From positions 1 through 56,575 of the forward strand of contig JAZRPY010000007.1 in NCBI GenBank assembly GCA_045649415.1: 56,575 bases of DNA. Direction: 5' to 3'. The notes under the pieces are model-generated. The model was given only the letters and a program-made list of their open reading frames with translations, was not told the origin of the DNA and ran no database searches. Position numbers and translations under genes: made by a program. The DNA is from CAKSQL01 sp045649415. GTDB lineage: Bacteria; Bacillota; Clostridia; UBA1381. Within the stretch, counting starts at the first letter, position 1; each line of letters opens with the position of its first letter. Below are positions 16,625 to 24,714 of this stretch, in pieces.

Positions 16625-18149
16625 TGACGTCACCATCATTGCCATAATTATGAATGCGAGAATCTATATATTCCCACTCTTCAGGAGAAATGTTCCATCG
16701 CTCGCAAAGTCTCTTGTCTGTGTAAGTGCCATCATATTTTTCCAATGCAGGAACAAAACAGAATTTATTTCTCAGAACATCTTGTGATACAACTGTTTGT
16801 AATAACAAAAATCTTACTGTTTTTGTGAATAAGTATGTCTTAAAAGATAAAACCTCATCTTCTGTATCAAAAGCACCGGCAACAATCCAAGATTCTGTAC
16901 AACACTCACCAGGTTTTGCTATACGTGTATTTCCATCATAATAAAAGCCAACTGGTTTTGTGAAATCTGTTTGTCCAGCTATTGGTGCTTTGGGAACAAG
17001 CAATTTCCATTTGTTCAGTAATTTATTTGTATCAGAGATATCGGATTGTGAAGCATATTTTAAGCCAATTTTTTGAATAAACCAGCACGGAATACCAGAA
17101 TCTTTCGGTTCATAATTTGTAGGCAACCCGAAAGGTCTTTGTGGTGAAACAGTTTGCTCTAATGTTTCCTTCGGTTTTTCTATTGAAAAAACTTTTCGTA
17201 TAATAGGAACAGCCTGACTCGATCTTACAAAAGTTGAAAATTCATTTAATTTACGTACTTCAGAGTATTCTTTTTCATTAACAATGTTGGCAACTTCACA
17301 ATCGCCTTTATTGTCTCTGTCCCACAAAAAATAGCATACACCTCCTGCTATATCTACCCCGTGAAACACGTCAGCAGAGTTGGGGAAATCTACAATTTTT
17401 CGTATTGATTCATCATTTAACATATTATTGCGAAATGTATCAAGACCAAAACCGCCCGCAAACCATCTTGACGGAATAATCATCGTCAAATATCTCGGAT
17501 TTAATTTTTTTGCCTGTTCAATGAACAAGTTATATATCGGTTTTGCTTGTCTACCAGAACCACCTGTTTCTAACTGGTATGGCGGATTACCTACTATTAC
17601 ATCAAATTTCATATTAAATATTTCCTCCGGTTTTATAGTATGTATCAACTCATAAGCATGAGTTTCAAGTTCGTCATCTCTGTCGTACTGACTTTGACTA
17701 GCTCCACAGAACACGCATTTGCCCTTGTCCCACTTATGTTTAACTCTTTTGTAGCGGATGTTTCCTTGTCCGTCTTCAAAAGGAGTAATCGAGTAGATGC
17801 TGTTCGGGTATTTAGAGCAATAAACACTTCTACGACTTAAAAGACTTGTTATTTCTGTTATTGCAATACCATAAAGCTGATGATGAAATATATGGTCTAT
17901 TCTTTGTTGTAGGTCCGGTATAGTTAGTTCTAACCCTTTTATAAGGCGTTTAGCAATTTCTCTCAAAAACACACCGGATTTACAAGCAGGGTCAAGGAAA
18001 GTAGTTTCAGGACTTTCAAACAGTTCCTGTGGCAACATATCAAGCATTGCATTGGCAACCTCCGGCGGAGTAAATACTTCGTCATTGGACAGATTCGCCA
18101 AACAGCTTAAAACATCCGGATTATATATTCCAGTATAAAAATCAGCCAT
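16614..18149 (-). CDS. Eco57I-like DNA adenine methyltransferase
   Basis: 511 residues. SAM-binding motif I is DPACKSGVFLREI (about 48-60) and the catalytic motif is GNPPYQLE in VGNPPYQLETGG (about 187-198), typical of gamma-class N6-adenine methyltransferases of type I, IIG and Eco57I kind. Between them is a CVFCG segment with later His residues that may bind zinc. The C-terminal half (about 330-490) probably serves target recognition. It has no nuclease motif; cutting is likely supplied by the 965-aa protein. It overlaps the upstream methyltransferase-like gene by 8 bp and has an AGGAGGG ribosome site, so the two are coexpressed and may form a heterodimer. Confidence 0.88.
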   Translation of the reverse strand: MADFYTGIYNPDVLSCLANLSNDEVFTPPEVANAMLDMLPQELFESPETTFLDPACKSGVFLREIAKRLIKGLELTIPDLQQRIDHIFHHQLYGIAITEITSLLSRRSVYCSKYPNSIYSITPFEDGQGNIRYKRVKHKWDKGKCVFCGASQSQYDRDDELETHAYELIHTIKPEEIFNMKFDVIVGNPPYQLETGGSGRQAKPIYNLFIEQAKKLNPRYLTMIIPSRWFAGGFGLDTFRNNMLNDESIRKIVDFPNSADVFHGVDIAGGVCYFLWDRDNKGDCEVANIVNEKEYSEVRKLNEFSTFVRSSQAVPIIRKVFSIEKPKETLEQTVSPQRPFGLPTNYEPKDSGIPCWFIQKIGLKYASQSDISDTNKLLNKWKLLVPKAPIAGQTDFTKPVGFYYDGNTRIAKPGECCTESWIVAGAFDTEDEVLSFKTYLFTKTVRFLLLQTVVSQDVLRNKFCFVPALEKYDGTYTDKRLCERWNISPEEWEYIDSRIHNYGNDGDVNEK

Positions 18150-18798
18150 TTTCTTTTACCCTCCTGTAATGTATCATTTCATATTCCTTAACAGGCTTGG
18201 GAATAAATGCTTTTGTTTCTTCATCATATTCCCAGTCCTGCATAAACAAGCTCATCTGTTCTTCGTGTCCGTCTAACATCTCGCTAAGTGCAAAGTCTCG
18301 TCTTTTTATCATGCAACCGGTTATAAAAGACCATTCTGCAAAGATGATAGGAGTGCCATCATCTTTTAAAAGCGTAAGAGCATCGCCACATAAGATATTT
18401 TTCTCCAATATATACTTGGCAGCTTCGCGACAATCATCGCTTACCTCGTTTTTGCATACGGATGTATATTCTTTGTTCCAGATTTCAAATAATCTGGCAC
18501 GACACTCAATTACATTATCTTGAAGCAAATCTACTCCATAAATACTTGTAAGAGCAAGAATAGCATTTTTTTCGTAGTCTAATGCACTTTTCTTGTACTT
18601 CTTTTTCACTACATCCATTTTTCTTCTTAATATTTCAACAAGAAAGTTTCCATTACCGCAGGCGGGTTCTAAAAACCGTGAATCTATGCGCTCGGTTTCT
18701 TGCTTTACCAAATCAAGCATAGCATTGACCTCACGCTCGGCGGTAAATACTTCACCGTGGTCGGCAACTCTCTGTTTAGATTTTACTTGTTTCGTCAT
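18142..18798 (-). CDS. Methyltransferase-fold protein lacking the catalytic NPPY motif
   Basis: 218 residues with a clear SAM-binding region: VADHGEVFTAEREVNAML, then LEPACGNGNFLVEILRRK (motif I), and IYGVDLLQDNVIECRARL (motif II/III). Where the catalytic NPPY should follow CGDALTLLKDDGTP, the sequence reads IIFAEWSF instead. It is therefore probably not catalytic, and may be a SAM-binding or target-recognition partner of the 511-aa methyltransferase encoded 8 bp overlapping downstream. Its upstream region carries a motif shared with the plus-strand promoter at 24,364. Confidence 0.8.
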   Translation of the reverse strand: MTKQVKSKQRVADHGEVFTAEREVNAMLDLVKQETERIDSRFLEPACGNGNFLVEILRRKMDVVKKKYKKSALDYEKNAILALTSIYGVDLLQDNVIECRARLFEIWNKEYTSVCKNEVSDDCREAAKYILEKNILCGDALTLLKDDGTPIIFAEWSFITGCMIKRRDFALSEMLDGHEEQMSLFMQDWEYDEETKAFIPKPVKEYEMIHYRRVKENG

Positions 18799-18825
18799 AT
18801 TTCAACCTCGTGTTTATTTTTATTC

Positions 18826-18848
18826 TATCATAACAACTGTCCAATAAA
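18826..18848 (-). promoter_or_regulatory. Shared 23-bp promoter/operator motif, copy 1
   Basis: On the minus strand this reads TTTATTGGACAGTT then GTTATGATA. It differs at only two of 23 positions from the plus-strand sequence at 24,364-24,386. Both lie about 30-40 bp upstream of a gene, each followed by a -10-like hexamer, here TAGAAT. It may be an internal promoter for the methyltransferase/nuclease genes. Confidence 0.5.
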
Positions 18849-18861
18849 CATCACAGTGTTA

Positions 18862-19896
18862 TTAACTTACTTCGATTGTAAAATCAATTTCTTCAAAATC
18901 GAATATATATCCAATAGTATCAATTTCATTTTGGCATTGATTACATTTTATAGATTTATAAGCAAACGCTTGCCAGTCATCCAATGTTCCCATTGCATTG
19001 CCGCATTTAGGGCAATAAATAGGAAACTCTATTTCTGCAATCTTAATACCTTCTTCCAAAGACATAGTTTGAAGAGCTTTCAAATTTTTTAATCTCAGAT
19101 TATACTCATTCATTAAAAGGGTATAATCCTTTAAATTTGCTATTTCACCAAATAGTTTCATTATGGTGTGCATTGTATAATGCATCACAAAAGGAACTCC
19201 TGTGAAATACATATTTACACATTTTTCTCTATCTTCTTTTTCATTAAAAACAAAATTAAGAGAAGACGGAGGCGTTTTAAAGTGTTTGTTATATGTGGTT
19301 ATTAAATGCGTTGCTCCATTTAATATTCCATCCAATGAAGATTCGTATTTTTTATCATATCTAAAACTATAAACATCAAAATCATCACTTTTGGTATCTT
19401 TGTAAACTTCTTCTACTATGCTTCTTCTTAAATCTTTCTTGGTATTCAAATCATAATCTTCAACATTATCACTATGAAGCATTCGTTTTATTAACTCATG
19501 TTTGTCCAGATATAACCAATCAATGTATGCAAGAGTTTCTTGTAATGGTCTTCGTAATAAAGACCAGGCAACAGCTATATTTCCAGCAAATGCTTGTTCA
19601 ATAGAAACATTATAAAAGTTTGAAAAATCAACGATTAATGAAATAAACACATGCTTATAAGTACAGTCATATACAGAATCTTCATATCCGTTTTCTAAAA
19701 GCCATTTCATTCCTTTTTCATCATCAGATTCACATAAGTCTGCAAAGATTTTTCTATCGCTATCATTTTTGAATGGAATTGTAGTTGTTGTTAAGCTGTG
19801 CTCGTCTGCATATTTAACTATGTCCAACAATACATGCTTGCAATAGTTCAAATAATCGTACCTTGCATAATTTATTTCATCAATCTGAAAATCCAT
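18862..19896 (-). CDS. Hypothetical protein with C-terminal zinc ribbon (344 aa)
   Basis: A 344-residue soluble protein. The first 270 residues are mostly helical, with a WSLLRRPLQETLAYIDWLY segment; the last 60 carry a four-cysteine zinc ribbon (CPKCGNAMG then CNQCQNEID). I do not recognise the family with confidence. GGAGG lies upstream of the ATG at a somewhat long spacing. It sits 24 bp after the HipA-like gene and 64 bp before the methyltransferase-like gene, on the same strand. It may be a nucleic-acid-binding accessory of the defence operon. Confidence 0.65.
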   Translation of the reverse strand: MDFQIDEINYARYDYLNYCKHVLLDIVKYADEHSLTTTTIPFKNDSDRKIFADLCESDDEKGMKWLLENGYEDSVYDCTYKHVFISLIVDFSNFYNVSIEQAFAGNIAVAWSLLRRPLQETLAYIDWLYLDKHELIKRMLHSDNVEDYDLNTKKDLRRSIVEEVYKDTKSDDFDVYSFRYDKKYESSLDGILNGATHLITTYNKHFKTPPSSLNFVFNEKEDREKCVNMYFTGVPFVMHYTMHTIMKLFGEIANLKDYTLLMNEYNLRLKNLKALQTMSLEEGIKIAEIEFPIYCPKCGNAMGTLDDWQAFAYKSIKCNQCQNEIDTIGYIFDFEEIDFTIEVS

Positions 19897-19919
19897 ATTG
19901 TATCTGTCGCCTCCGAGAG

Positions 19920-20957
19920 TTATTTTTCTATGAGGTTATAACCATTCATAATAAACTCTATTATTTCCTTTGATTTTACACGCATTCCCACTGATTTAAT
20001 TACAGCCTTGATTAAATCTTTGGAAAGAGTAGGAATGTACTTTTTCAGATTTTCATCATGTTGCATCAATTCATTGAAAAGTTTGATGAGTAAGTCATTC
20101 TTACGTGTGATATTCTTCGGATAACCTCTTGATATAAGTGCCATATTGTTGTCAAAATTCGGTGCTAACCCTAAAATCTCACCGGTATCTGCATCTCTTA
20201 AAACACCGAAGTTGAATGTGTGTCTGTCGGGATTTGCGCAGATTGTATCTAAGAATAACATCTTGACATAATCTCCAACCGCATCTGGGCAAATATCTTT
20301 AAGCATTTCGACAGATTTGATGTAGTCTTCATCATCTCCCAGGATATTAAATGCCGGTTCAAAATTCACAAGGGCATTATCTGTAAAATCTTTTGTTTTA
20401 ATAACACCGTTGCCGCGCTCGTATTCTGCCATTTTAAAACCAAGTTCGCTTCCAAGTTTGTATATAAACAACTCAGAAAACATTTCATCATGATTCGCTT
20501 TTTTGTGCATCCACCATTGACCTTTTTTCAGCTTCCAGCACTTTTCAAAACTACCGATATTGGTAAGCTCAGGAGTTTTGGAGTTTTTGCTGTTGGCAAC
20601 TCTGTTAAAGCTGTCATAGTTTCCTGTCAGTGCGAGATTTGCAAAGTAGTCATTATCAAATCTAACATCTTCATAGGTTAATTCTGAATCAAAAGGTTTT
20701 ATCCAATAGTTATCAGTAATTGTTGCTGCATTAACAGCTAAAACAGTTGATGTATCATCTTTTTCGGATAAGCGGAGTGCTTTCTTCAACAATCTGGAAT
20801 TAGCTCGGTGGCAATCTATTGCCCTTGTTTCAAGCCATTTTTCCACATTACTTGTATTTTTTAAGTATAAAGGCAACAACTTTTCGTTTATAACTTCAAG
20901 GTTATTATTCTGCCATTTTGCTACTGCAACATCTTTTGACATTATATAAAAATTCAT
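19920..20957 (-). CDS. HipA-like kinase
   Basis: 345 residues. The C-terminal lobe has the HipA kinase signature: NPDRHTFNFGVL (242-253) with catalytic Asp244, followed by LAPNFDNNMAL with the metal-binding Asp269. HipA proteins are Ser/Thr kinases; the E. coli one phosphorylates glutamyl-tRNA synthetase. This protein is shorter than E. coli HipA and has a different N-terminal part, as in many Bacillota members. An XRE regulator that could act as a HipB-like partner is encoded two genes upstream, with a GNAT gene between. GGAGGG supports the ATG at 20957. Confidence 0.8.
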   Translation of the reverse strand: MNFYIMSKDVAVAKWQNNNLEVINEKLLPLYLKNTSNVEKWLETRAIDCHRANSRLLKKALRLSEKDDTSTVLAVNAATITDNYWIKPFDSELTYEDVRFDNDYFANLALTGNYDSFNRVANSKNSKTPELTNIGSFEKCWKLKKGQWWMHKKANHDEMFSELFIYKLGSELGFKMAEYERGNGVIKTKDFTDNALVNFEPAFNILGDDEDYIKSVEMLKDICPDAVGDYVKMLFLDTICANPDRHTFNFGVLRDADTGEILGLAPNFDNNMALISRGYPKNITRKNDLLIKLFNELMQHDENLKKYIPTLSKDLIKAVIKSVGMRVKSKEIIEFIMNGYNLIEK

Positions 20958-20972
20958 ATTAAATACCCTCCT

Positions 20973-21518
20973 TCAAACGGATTTTATTGGCAGTGGTAAT
21001 TTATAATAATATGGAGCATACGAATCCCACTCCGGATCAAATTTTCGCATTTGCTCAGCTAATTCAGCTGGAAAAGAGGATTTTTGTCCTAACAATATCG
21101 CTCCCAACTTTTTAAAAACATGCTGACTGCGTTTGTTTACTGGGTCAATTCTGATTATTAGTTCTGAATAGTTTCTGCTTTTATATAACCAATTGGAAAA
21201 AGCAACAATTGATTCTGTACCAAAACCTTTATTTTGTTGTTCTTCTAAAAAATCAACACCCAATTCTTTACCATCGTCCATATCCCGCAATTCTAATCGC
21301 CCGCAGAAATCATCTGTATCTTTTTTAAATACTAAAAATACTTCGTCTTTGCATTTTGTAAATGTGTTATATAAAGATTTCTCCAATAACTCTGGATCGT
21401 TTTTATAAACTTTGTTGATAGGATTATTTTCATTCCCATACAACATCTTATAGTACTTATAATCTTCTTCTGTGTTTTTACGCATATATAGTCGATTGGT
21501 TTCTATTTCGTAATTCAA
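20973..21518 (-). CDS. GNAT-family N-acetyltransferase (RimJ/RimL-like)
   Basis: 181 residues. The pattern fits GNAT enzymes that use acetyl-CoA: ETNRLYMRKNTEEDYKYY at the start, GRLELRDMDDGKELGVDFLEEQQNKG in the middle, GFGTESIVAFSNWLY (the acetyl-CoA pyrophosphate-binding region) and NKRSQHVFKKLGA near the end. The start is a TTG at 21518, preceded by AAGGAGGAG; there is no nearby ATG. It lies between an XRE regulator and a HipA-like kinase gene with gaps of only 14-16 bp, a tight operon. Its substrate is unknown; GNAT enzymes can be resistance enzymes, ribosomal-protein modifiers or toxins. Confidence 0.85.
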   Translation of the reverse strand: MNYEIETNRLYMRKNTEEDYKYYKMLYGNENNPINKVYKNDPELLEKSLYNTFTKCKDEVFLVFKKDTDDFCGRLELRDMDDGKELGVDFLEEQQNKGFGTESIVAFSNWLYKSRNYSELIIRIDPVNKRSQHVFKKLGAILLGQKSSFPAELAEQMRKFDPEWDSYAPYYYKLPLPIKSV

Positions 21519-21531
21519 AAGGAACTCCTCC

Positions 21532-21822
21532 TTATTCCTGAAACATCAGGAAGTTTTTCAAATCTTCAGGGTAAAGTCCCATCACTTCAACTAGTGGCTT
21601 AGTATCTTCATTCTGCATAAGAAGAAGGATGATGGTAATGAAATTACTCCAAGTAAGTTCTTTTTTATAATTTTCTATATGGTTGAGTGTAGTTTTTGTT
21701 AAACCAACTCTTTGAGCAAATGTGTCCTGCGTTGCTCCGAGTTTTGCACGAAATACCGGCAAATTCTCAACTAATATAGAGATAAGCTCTGCACGCTTGT
21801 TTTCGTTTATTGATTCACACAT
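21532..21822 (-). CDS. XRE-family regulator (96 aa)
   Basis: GGAGGAATAAAT precedes the ATG at 21822; an upstream in-frame codon at 21867 has no such site. The helix-turn-helix is ENLPVFRAKLGATQDTFAQRV followed by GLTKTTLNHIENYKKELTW. The C-terminal part (YPEDLKNFLMFQE) is short. It is encoded upstream of the GNAT and HipA-like genes and could be a HipB-like antitoxin or the operon regulator. The 43-bp palindrome at 23,485-23,527 is a candidate operator for it. Confidence 0.82.
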   Translation of the reverse strand: MCESINENKRAELISILVENLPVFRAKLGATQDTFAQRVGLTKTTLNHIENYKKELTWSNFITIILLLMQNEDTKPLVEVMGLYPEDLKNFLMFQE

Positions 21823-21870
21823 ATTTATTCCTCCGATTATTTTTACAACATTGTTTGATAGAAACAAGAA

Positions 21871-22377
21871 TTAAATTTCTATACGACCTTTTAAATATAC
21901 ATTAGTACGCTTTTCAAGATGAACATAGTTCCTTGAATTCAAAGAAACATTTGTTCCAGGAATATCAATATAAGTCCTCATGCCATTTTCTTCAAAACAA
22001 CAAATTATATCAATAGTCGCACCAATTTCATTAGCAAGAGAAGTGATTGTCTGTTTATAGGAGTTATATAAAACCATGTCGCGAATTTCACACCTTATAC
22101 CGCTTTCTATTTTTACTCCGCCAACATCTCTATAACCAAACATCGGCAAATGCAGTGAAAAGTCAAGGGCTGGAATTTCAAGCTCATATTCTATTGTTTT
22201 CTTGTCACCAATACAAGTGTATTTTCCGTTTTCAGCATGGTTACGAATTATTCTTTTCACATATTCAATATGTCTTTCTGCGACCTTTTTTCCTTCTTCT
22301 ATACTTTTTAAATTAGCCTCATTTTCTACTTGCTCAGGAGTTTTAAGTATTGCACGAAGTTCATCTCTAAAATCCAT
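21871..22377 (-). CDS. Hypothetical protein, paralogue of the upstream gene (168 aa)
   Basis: It begins MDFRDELRAILKTPEQV and continues with SIEEGKKVAERH, clearly matching the start of the 331-aa protein encoded just upstream (MNFRDELNNAMKTPQQV, SIEKGKNYAYSH). The rest is a beta-rich domain. The start has GGAGGAATAAA, and this leader closely resembles that of the XRE gene at 21,822. Function is unknown. The shared N-terminus suggests a common partner or localisation signal. Confidence 0.65.
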   Translation of the reverse strand: MDFRDELRAILKTPEQVENEANLKSIEEGKKVAERHIEYVKRIIRNHAENGKYTCIGDKKTIEYELEIPALDFSLHLPMFGYRDVGGVKIESGIRCEIRDMVLYNSYKQTITSLANEIGATIDIICCFEENGMRTYIDIPGTNVSLNSRNYVHLEKRTNVYLKGRIEI

Positions 22378-22416
22378 ATTTTATTCCTCCGATTATCATA
22401 TCATCAATAGTAGTAC

Positions 22417-23412
22417 TTATAATTTCTTAATAATTCTTTTGGTCTTAGCAAAAGGGTACGGAGCATTACATCTTAGATATTTGCCAACAGAAACAACTAT
22501 TGCGACTTTTCCCTCGCTTTTGAATCCAAAAGGTACAACAACCTTGTCACCCTCTTTAATGCTATCGTCATTGGTTATATAGTGATATACAAACTCATGT
22601 TCTCCAACATTTACACCGCAATATATGTATTCTTGCGTATCTTTTAAATCTTCTTCTTTTAAACGTTGTTCTCTTTGCTCGGGTGTTTCACTCATTTGTC
22701 GCTTCATTCGTTCAACATCCGCTTGGTGTTGTTCTTCTTTCTTTTTCCAATGTTCATTTTCTGCGATATTGTATGCTTCTAAAAATTCTTCCTGAGTCTC
22801 ATAATCATCCGGATAAACTCCGTAATCAACTACATTTCTAAATGTTTCTCTCCATTCGTAAGACTTTGGCATATCTTGATCTAATTCAATTGTCGCTTTG
22901 AGAACTAAGGATGCGTAAGATTTCATATAATCAAAATCTTGGATTTCTGAACCTGGAGCTTTGCCTGGGACTTCATAATATCTTCTGCCATTGTATTTGT
23001 TAGTCCATCTAAAATTGGGTAATGGTTTAACATCTACAACGCCCCATAATTTAGCCTTTATTCCATCTTGGGAGCACAAAGAGTTCAGATTCTGTATATA
23101 TGTTTTGTAAAGAGTCTCATCATCAAATACACATTTTAAACCTTCTCTGTAAATTGTACCATATCCAGCTCTTGTAGTGGTATGTTCGTATTTGGCACAT
23201 TCAAGCCAAACTTCAATCTCAACATTTATAATTCGTTTGCCATTATTTATCGTATATTCCGCAGCTTGTGCTTTACTTATAAATTCTTCTTTCAGTTGAG
23301 CATAGTGGGAATAGGCATAGTTTTTGCCTTTTTCTATACTTTCAGATTTTCTTTCGTCTGCCACTTGCTGAGGGGTTTTCATCGCATTATTTAGCTCGTC
23401 TCTGAAATTCAT
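22417..23412 (-). CDS. Hypothetical protein, first gene of the large minus-strand operon (331 aa)
   Basis: The frame is open to 23484, but AAAAGGAG lies before the ATG at 23412. The N-terminal part (MNFRDELNNAMKTPQQV) is shared with the 168-aa paralogue. A beta-rich middle is followed by a charged helix (about 235-265), and a C-terminal domain of about 70 residues (IYCGVNVGEHEFVYHYITND, VVPFGFKSEGKVAIVVSVGKY) that I associate with many unnamed clostridial proteins. No catalytic motif is visible. It is transcribed from the promoter at 23,453-23,481. Confidence 0.7.
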   Translation of the reverse strand: MNFRDELNNAMKTPQQVADERKSESIEKGKNYAYSHYAQLKEEFISKAQAAEYTINNGKRIINVEIEVWLECAKYEHTTTRAGYGTIYREGLKCVFDDETLYKTYIQNLNSLCSQDGIKAKLWGVVDVKPLPNFRWTNKYNGRRYYEVPGKAPGSEIQDFDYMKSYASLVLKATIELDQDMPKSYEWRETFRNVVDYGVYPDDYETQEEFLEAYNIAENEHWKKKEEQHQADVERMKRQMSETPEQREQRLKEEDLKDTQEYIYCGVNVGEHEFVYHYITNDDSIKEGDKVVVPFGFKSEGKVAIVVSVGKYLRCNAPYPFAKTKRIIKKL

Positions 23413-23452
23413 TAAAAACACTCCTTTTGCACAACCTAATTTTATTAATTTT

Positions 23453-23481
23453 ATTATACCACATGAATTATAACAAATCAA
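23453..23481 (-). promoter_or_regulatory. SigA-type promoter of the minus-strand operon
   Basis: On the minus strand TTGATT (plus coordinates 23476-23481), a 17-nt spacer and TATAAT (23453-23458), 41 bp upstream of the first start codon at 23412. Confidence 0.85.
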
Positions 23482-23484
23482 CAC

Positions 23485-23527
23485 TTTTGCTATAAAAAGT
23501 GAAATAATTTCACTTTTTATAGCAAAA
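23485..23527. promoter_or_regulatory. Perfect 43-bp palindrome between divergent promoters
   Basis: Two 21-bp arms flank a single central A at 23506; the left arm begins TTTTGCTATAAAAAGTG and the right arm is its exact reverse complement. The centre is exactly 25 bp from the inner edge of both -35 boxes (23481 and 23531). This symmetry suggests a shared operator for the two divergent operons. It could also form an RNA hairpin, but it lies upstream of both expected transcription starts. Confidence 0.8.
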
Positions 23528-23530
23528 TCA

Positions 23531-23559
23531 TTGACTATTTAGTAGATTTGCAGTATAAT
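23531..23559 (+). promoter_or_regulatory. SigA-type promoter of the plus-strand operon
   Basis: TTGACT (23531-23536), 17-nt spacer, TATAAT (23554-23559), about 70 bp upstream of the start at 23630. Confidence 0.85.
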
Positions 23560-23629
23560 TATATTGAGTTAATTTATATATTTATCTTAATATCAAATTA
23601 ATATAGAGTGGTTATTGGAGAGGTTAATT

Positions 23630-24289
23630 ATGAGATTAATTAAAAATGATTATTATGAAGAGGAGTTCAGATATAAAAATAGAGATGAGCTTCTGCGTTC
23701 AATTACTGGGCTAAAAAATGAAATTGAGCAATTGAAAAATATCTTGGAACATCCCTCTTATACTATCGATCCTGATATAGAGATGCCAGATTATAAAGCA
23801 CGGTTATTGTTTGCACGCGAGTCACTTAAACGAGCGATAGGAGTTCTTATACAAGGTGGCGGAATAAAAGAAGTTTCAAAAGAAGATATTAATTCTCAAA
23901 ATTTTGAAGAATGTACACCGTATATTAATGGGTTATCGCTTCGTATTGAAAATATTATTACAGGCTCAGTACTTTACACTGCCAAATTAGAAAGTAACAT
24001 CTTCCGCCTAAAAGCCAAATATTCGTTTCTTGATAAAGAAGATGATGTTGCCTCTATTACCAAGCAGGAATTTATTGAAAAAATATCTGATTTACATATA
24101 GGTGAATGGAAACGAAATTACTCTCTTAGTAGGTTTGGTTATCCTGATAACGAAGACGCCCATTGGGATTTGGAGATATCGTTTTCAACTGATGATCCGC
24201 CTGTAAGAATACATGGTGCGGGTGTGCATCCGTACAATTATAATAATTTGCTAGGTATGTTTAACCCTAGATTTTTAAATGAAAAATAA
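23630..24289 (+). CDS. Hypothetical protein (219 aa)
   Basis: The start is the ATG at 23630 after GGAGAGG; the in-frame TTG at 23615 lies in the ribosome site. The N-terminal third is helical and charged (residues about 15-45, possible coiled coil); the C-terminal third ends in HWDLEISFSTDDPPVRIHG and a Phe/Asn-rich tail. The latter looks like a small conserved beta domain seen in unnamed clostridial proteins. It is the first gene after the divergent promoter and is probably coregulated with the large minus-strand operon. Function unknown. Confidence 0.7.
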   Translation: MRLIKNDYYEEEFRYKNRDELLRSITGLKNEIEQLKNILEHPSYTIDPDIEMPDYKARLLFARESLKRAIGVLIQGGGIKEVSKEDINSQNFEECTPYINGLSLRIENIITGSVLYTAKLESNIFRLKAKYSFLDKEDDVASITKQEFIEKISDLHIGEWKRNYSLSRFGYPDNEDAHWDLEISFSTDDPPVRIHGAGVHPYNYNNLLGMFNPRFLNEK

Positions 24290-24363
24290 AGTTCTATAAT
24301 AGAAAAGTGCATCTAGATTCAAAAATCTATTCTAAGGACAATTATTTGTATAACAAAGTCCGT

Positions 24364-24397
24364 TTTATTGGACAGTTATTATGGTATGCTATATTTG
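24364..24397 (+). promoter_or_regulatory. Shared promoter/operator motif, copy 2
   Basis: TTTATTGGACAGTT then ATTATGGTA at 24364-24386, followed by a -10-like TATGCT or TATATT and the gene at 24423. It matches the minus-strand motif at 18826-18848 in 21 of 23 positions. The -35/-10 assignment is uncertain; TTGGAC with TATATT gives a 16-nt spacer. Confidence 0.5.
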
Positions 24398-24422
24398 TAA
24401 AACAAAGAAAGGAGTTTTTACT

Positions 24423-24698
24423 ATGGCACCTTATGATTGGAATAAAAATGGCAGAAATGATTCATTTGACAGATATATGGATTATCAAGCGTCACATTCA
24501 ACTAGCAATAGCAACCAGCAAAGCTCAGGTAGTTCATCTTATCATTACAGTAATTCTTCTAATATTAACCAGAACGGAGGAATGTTTCCCTCTCAACATA
24601 CGGATGAAGAGAAAAAACCTCCGTATTTACTTGCATCAATCATAGGCTTTCTGGGTGGAATGATTTTTTTCATCTTAATGTTAATGGCAAACAGATAG
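24423..24698 (+). CDS. Small membrane protein with N-terminal EF-hand-like loop (91 aa)
   Basis: The ATG at 24423 follows AAAGGAG. The product starts MAPYDWNKNGRNDSFDRYM: D5, N7, N9, G10, D13 and D16 fall on positions 1, 3, 5, 6, 9 and 12 of an EF-hand or dockerin calcium loop. A Ser/Asn-rich linker (about 25-55) leads to a C-terminal hydrophobic helix (about residues 70-88). The next gene encodes a protein with the same layout. It is presumably anchored in the membrane by the C-terminus; whether the loop binds calcium is unproven. Confidence 0.7.
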   Translation: MAPYDWNKNGRNDSFDRYMDYQASHSTSNSNQQSSGSSSYHYSNSSNINQNGGMFPSQHTDEEKKPPYLLASIIGFLGGMIFFILMLMANR

Positions 24699-24714
24699 TT
24701 TAGGAGGGGTTATT

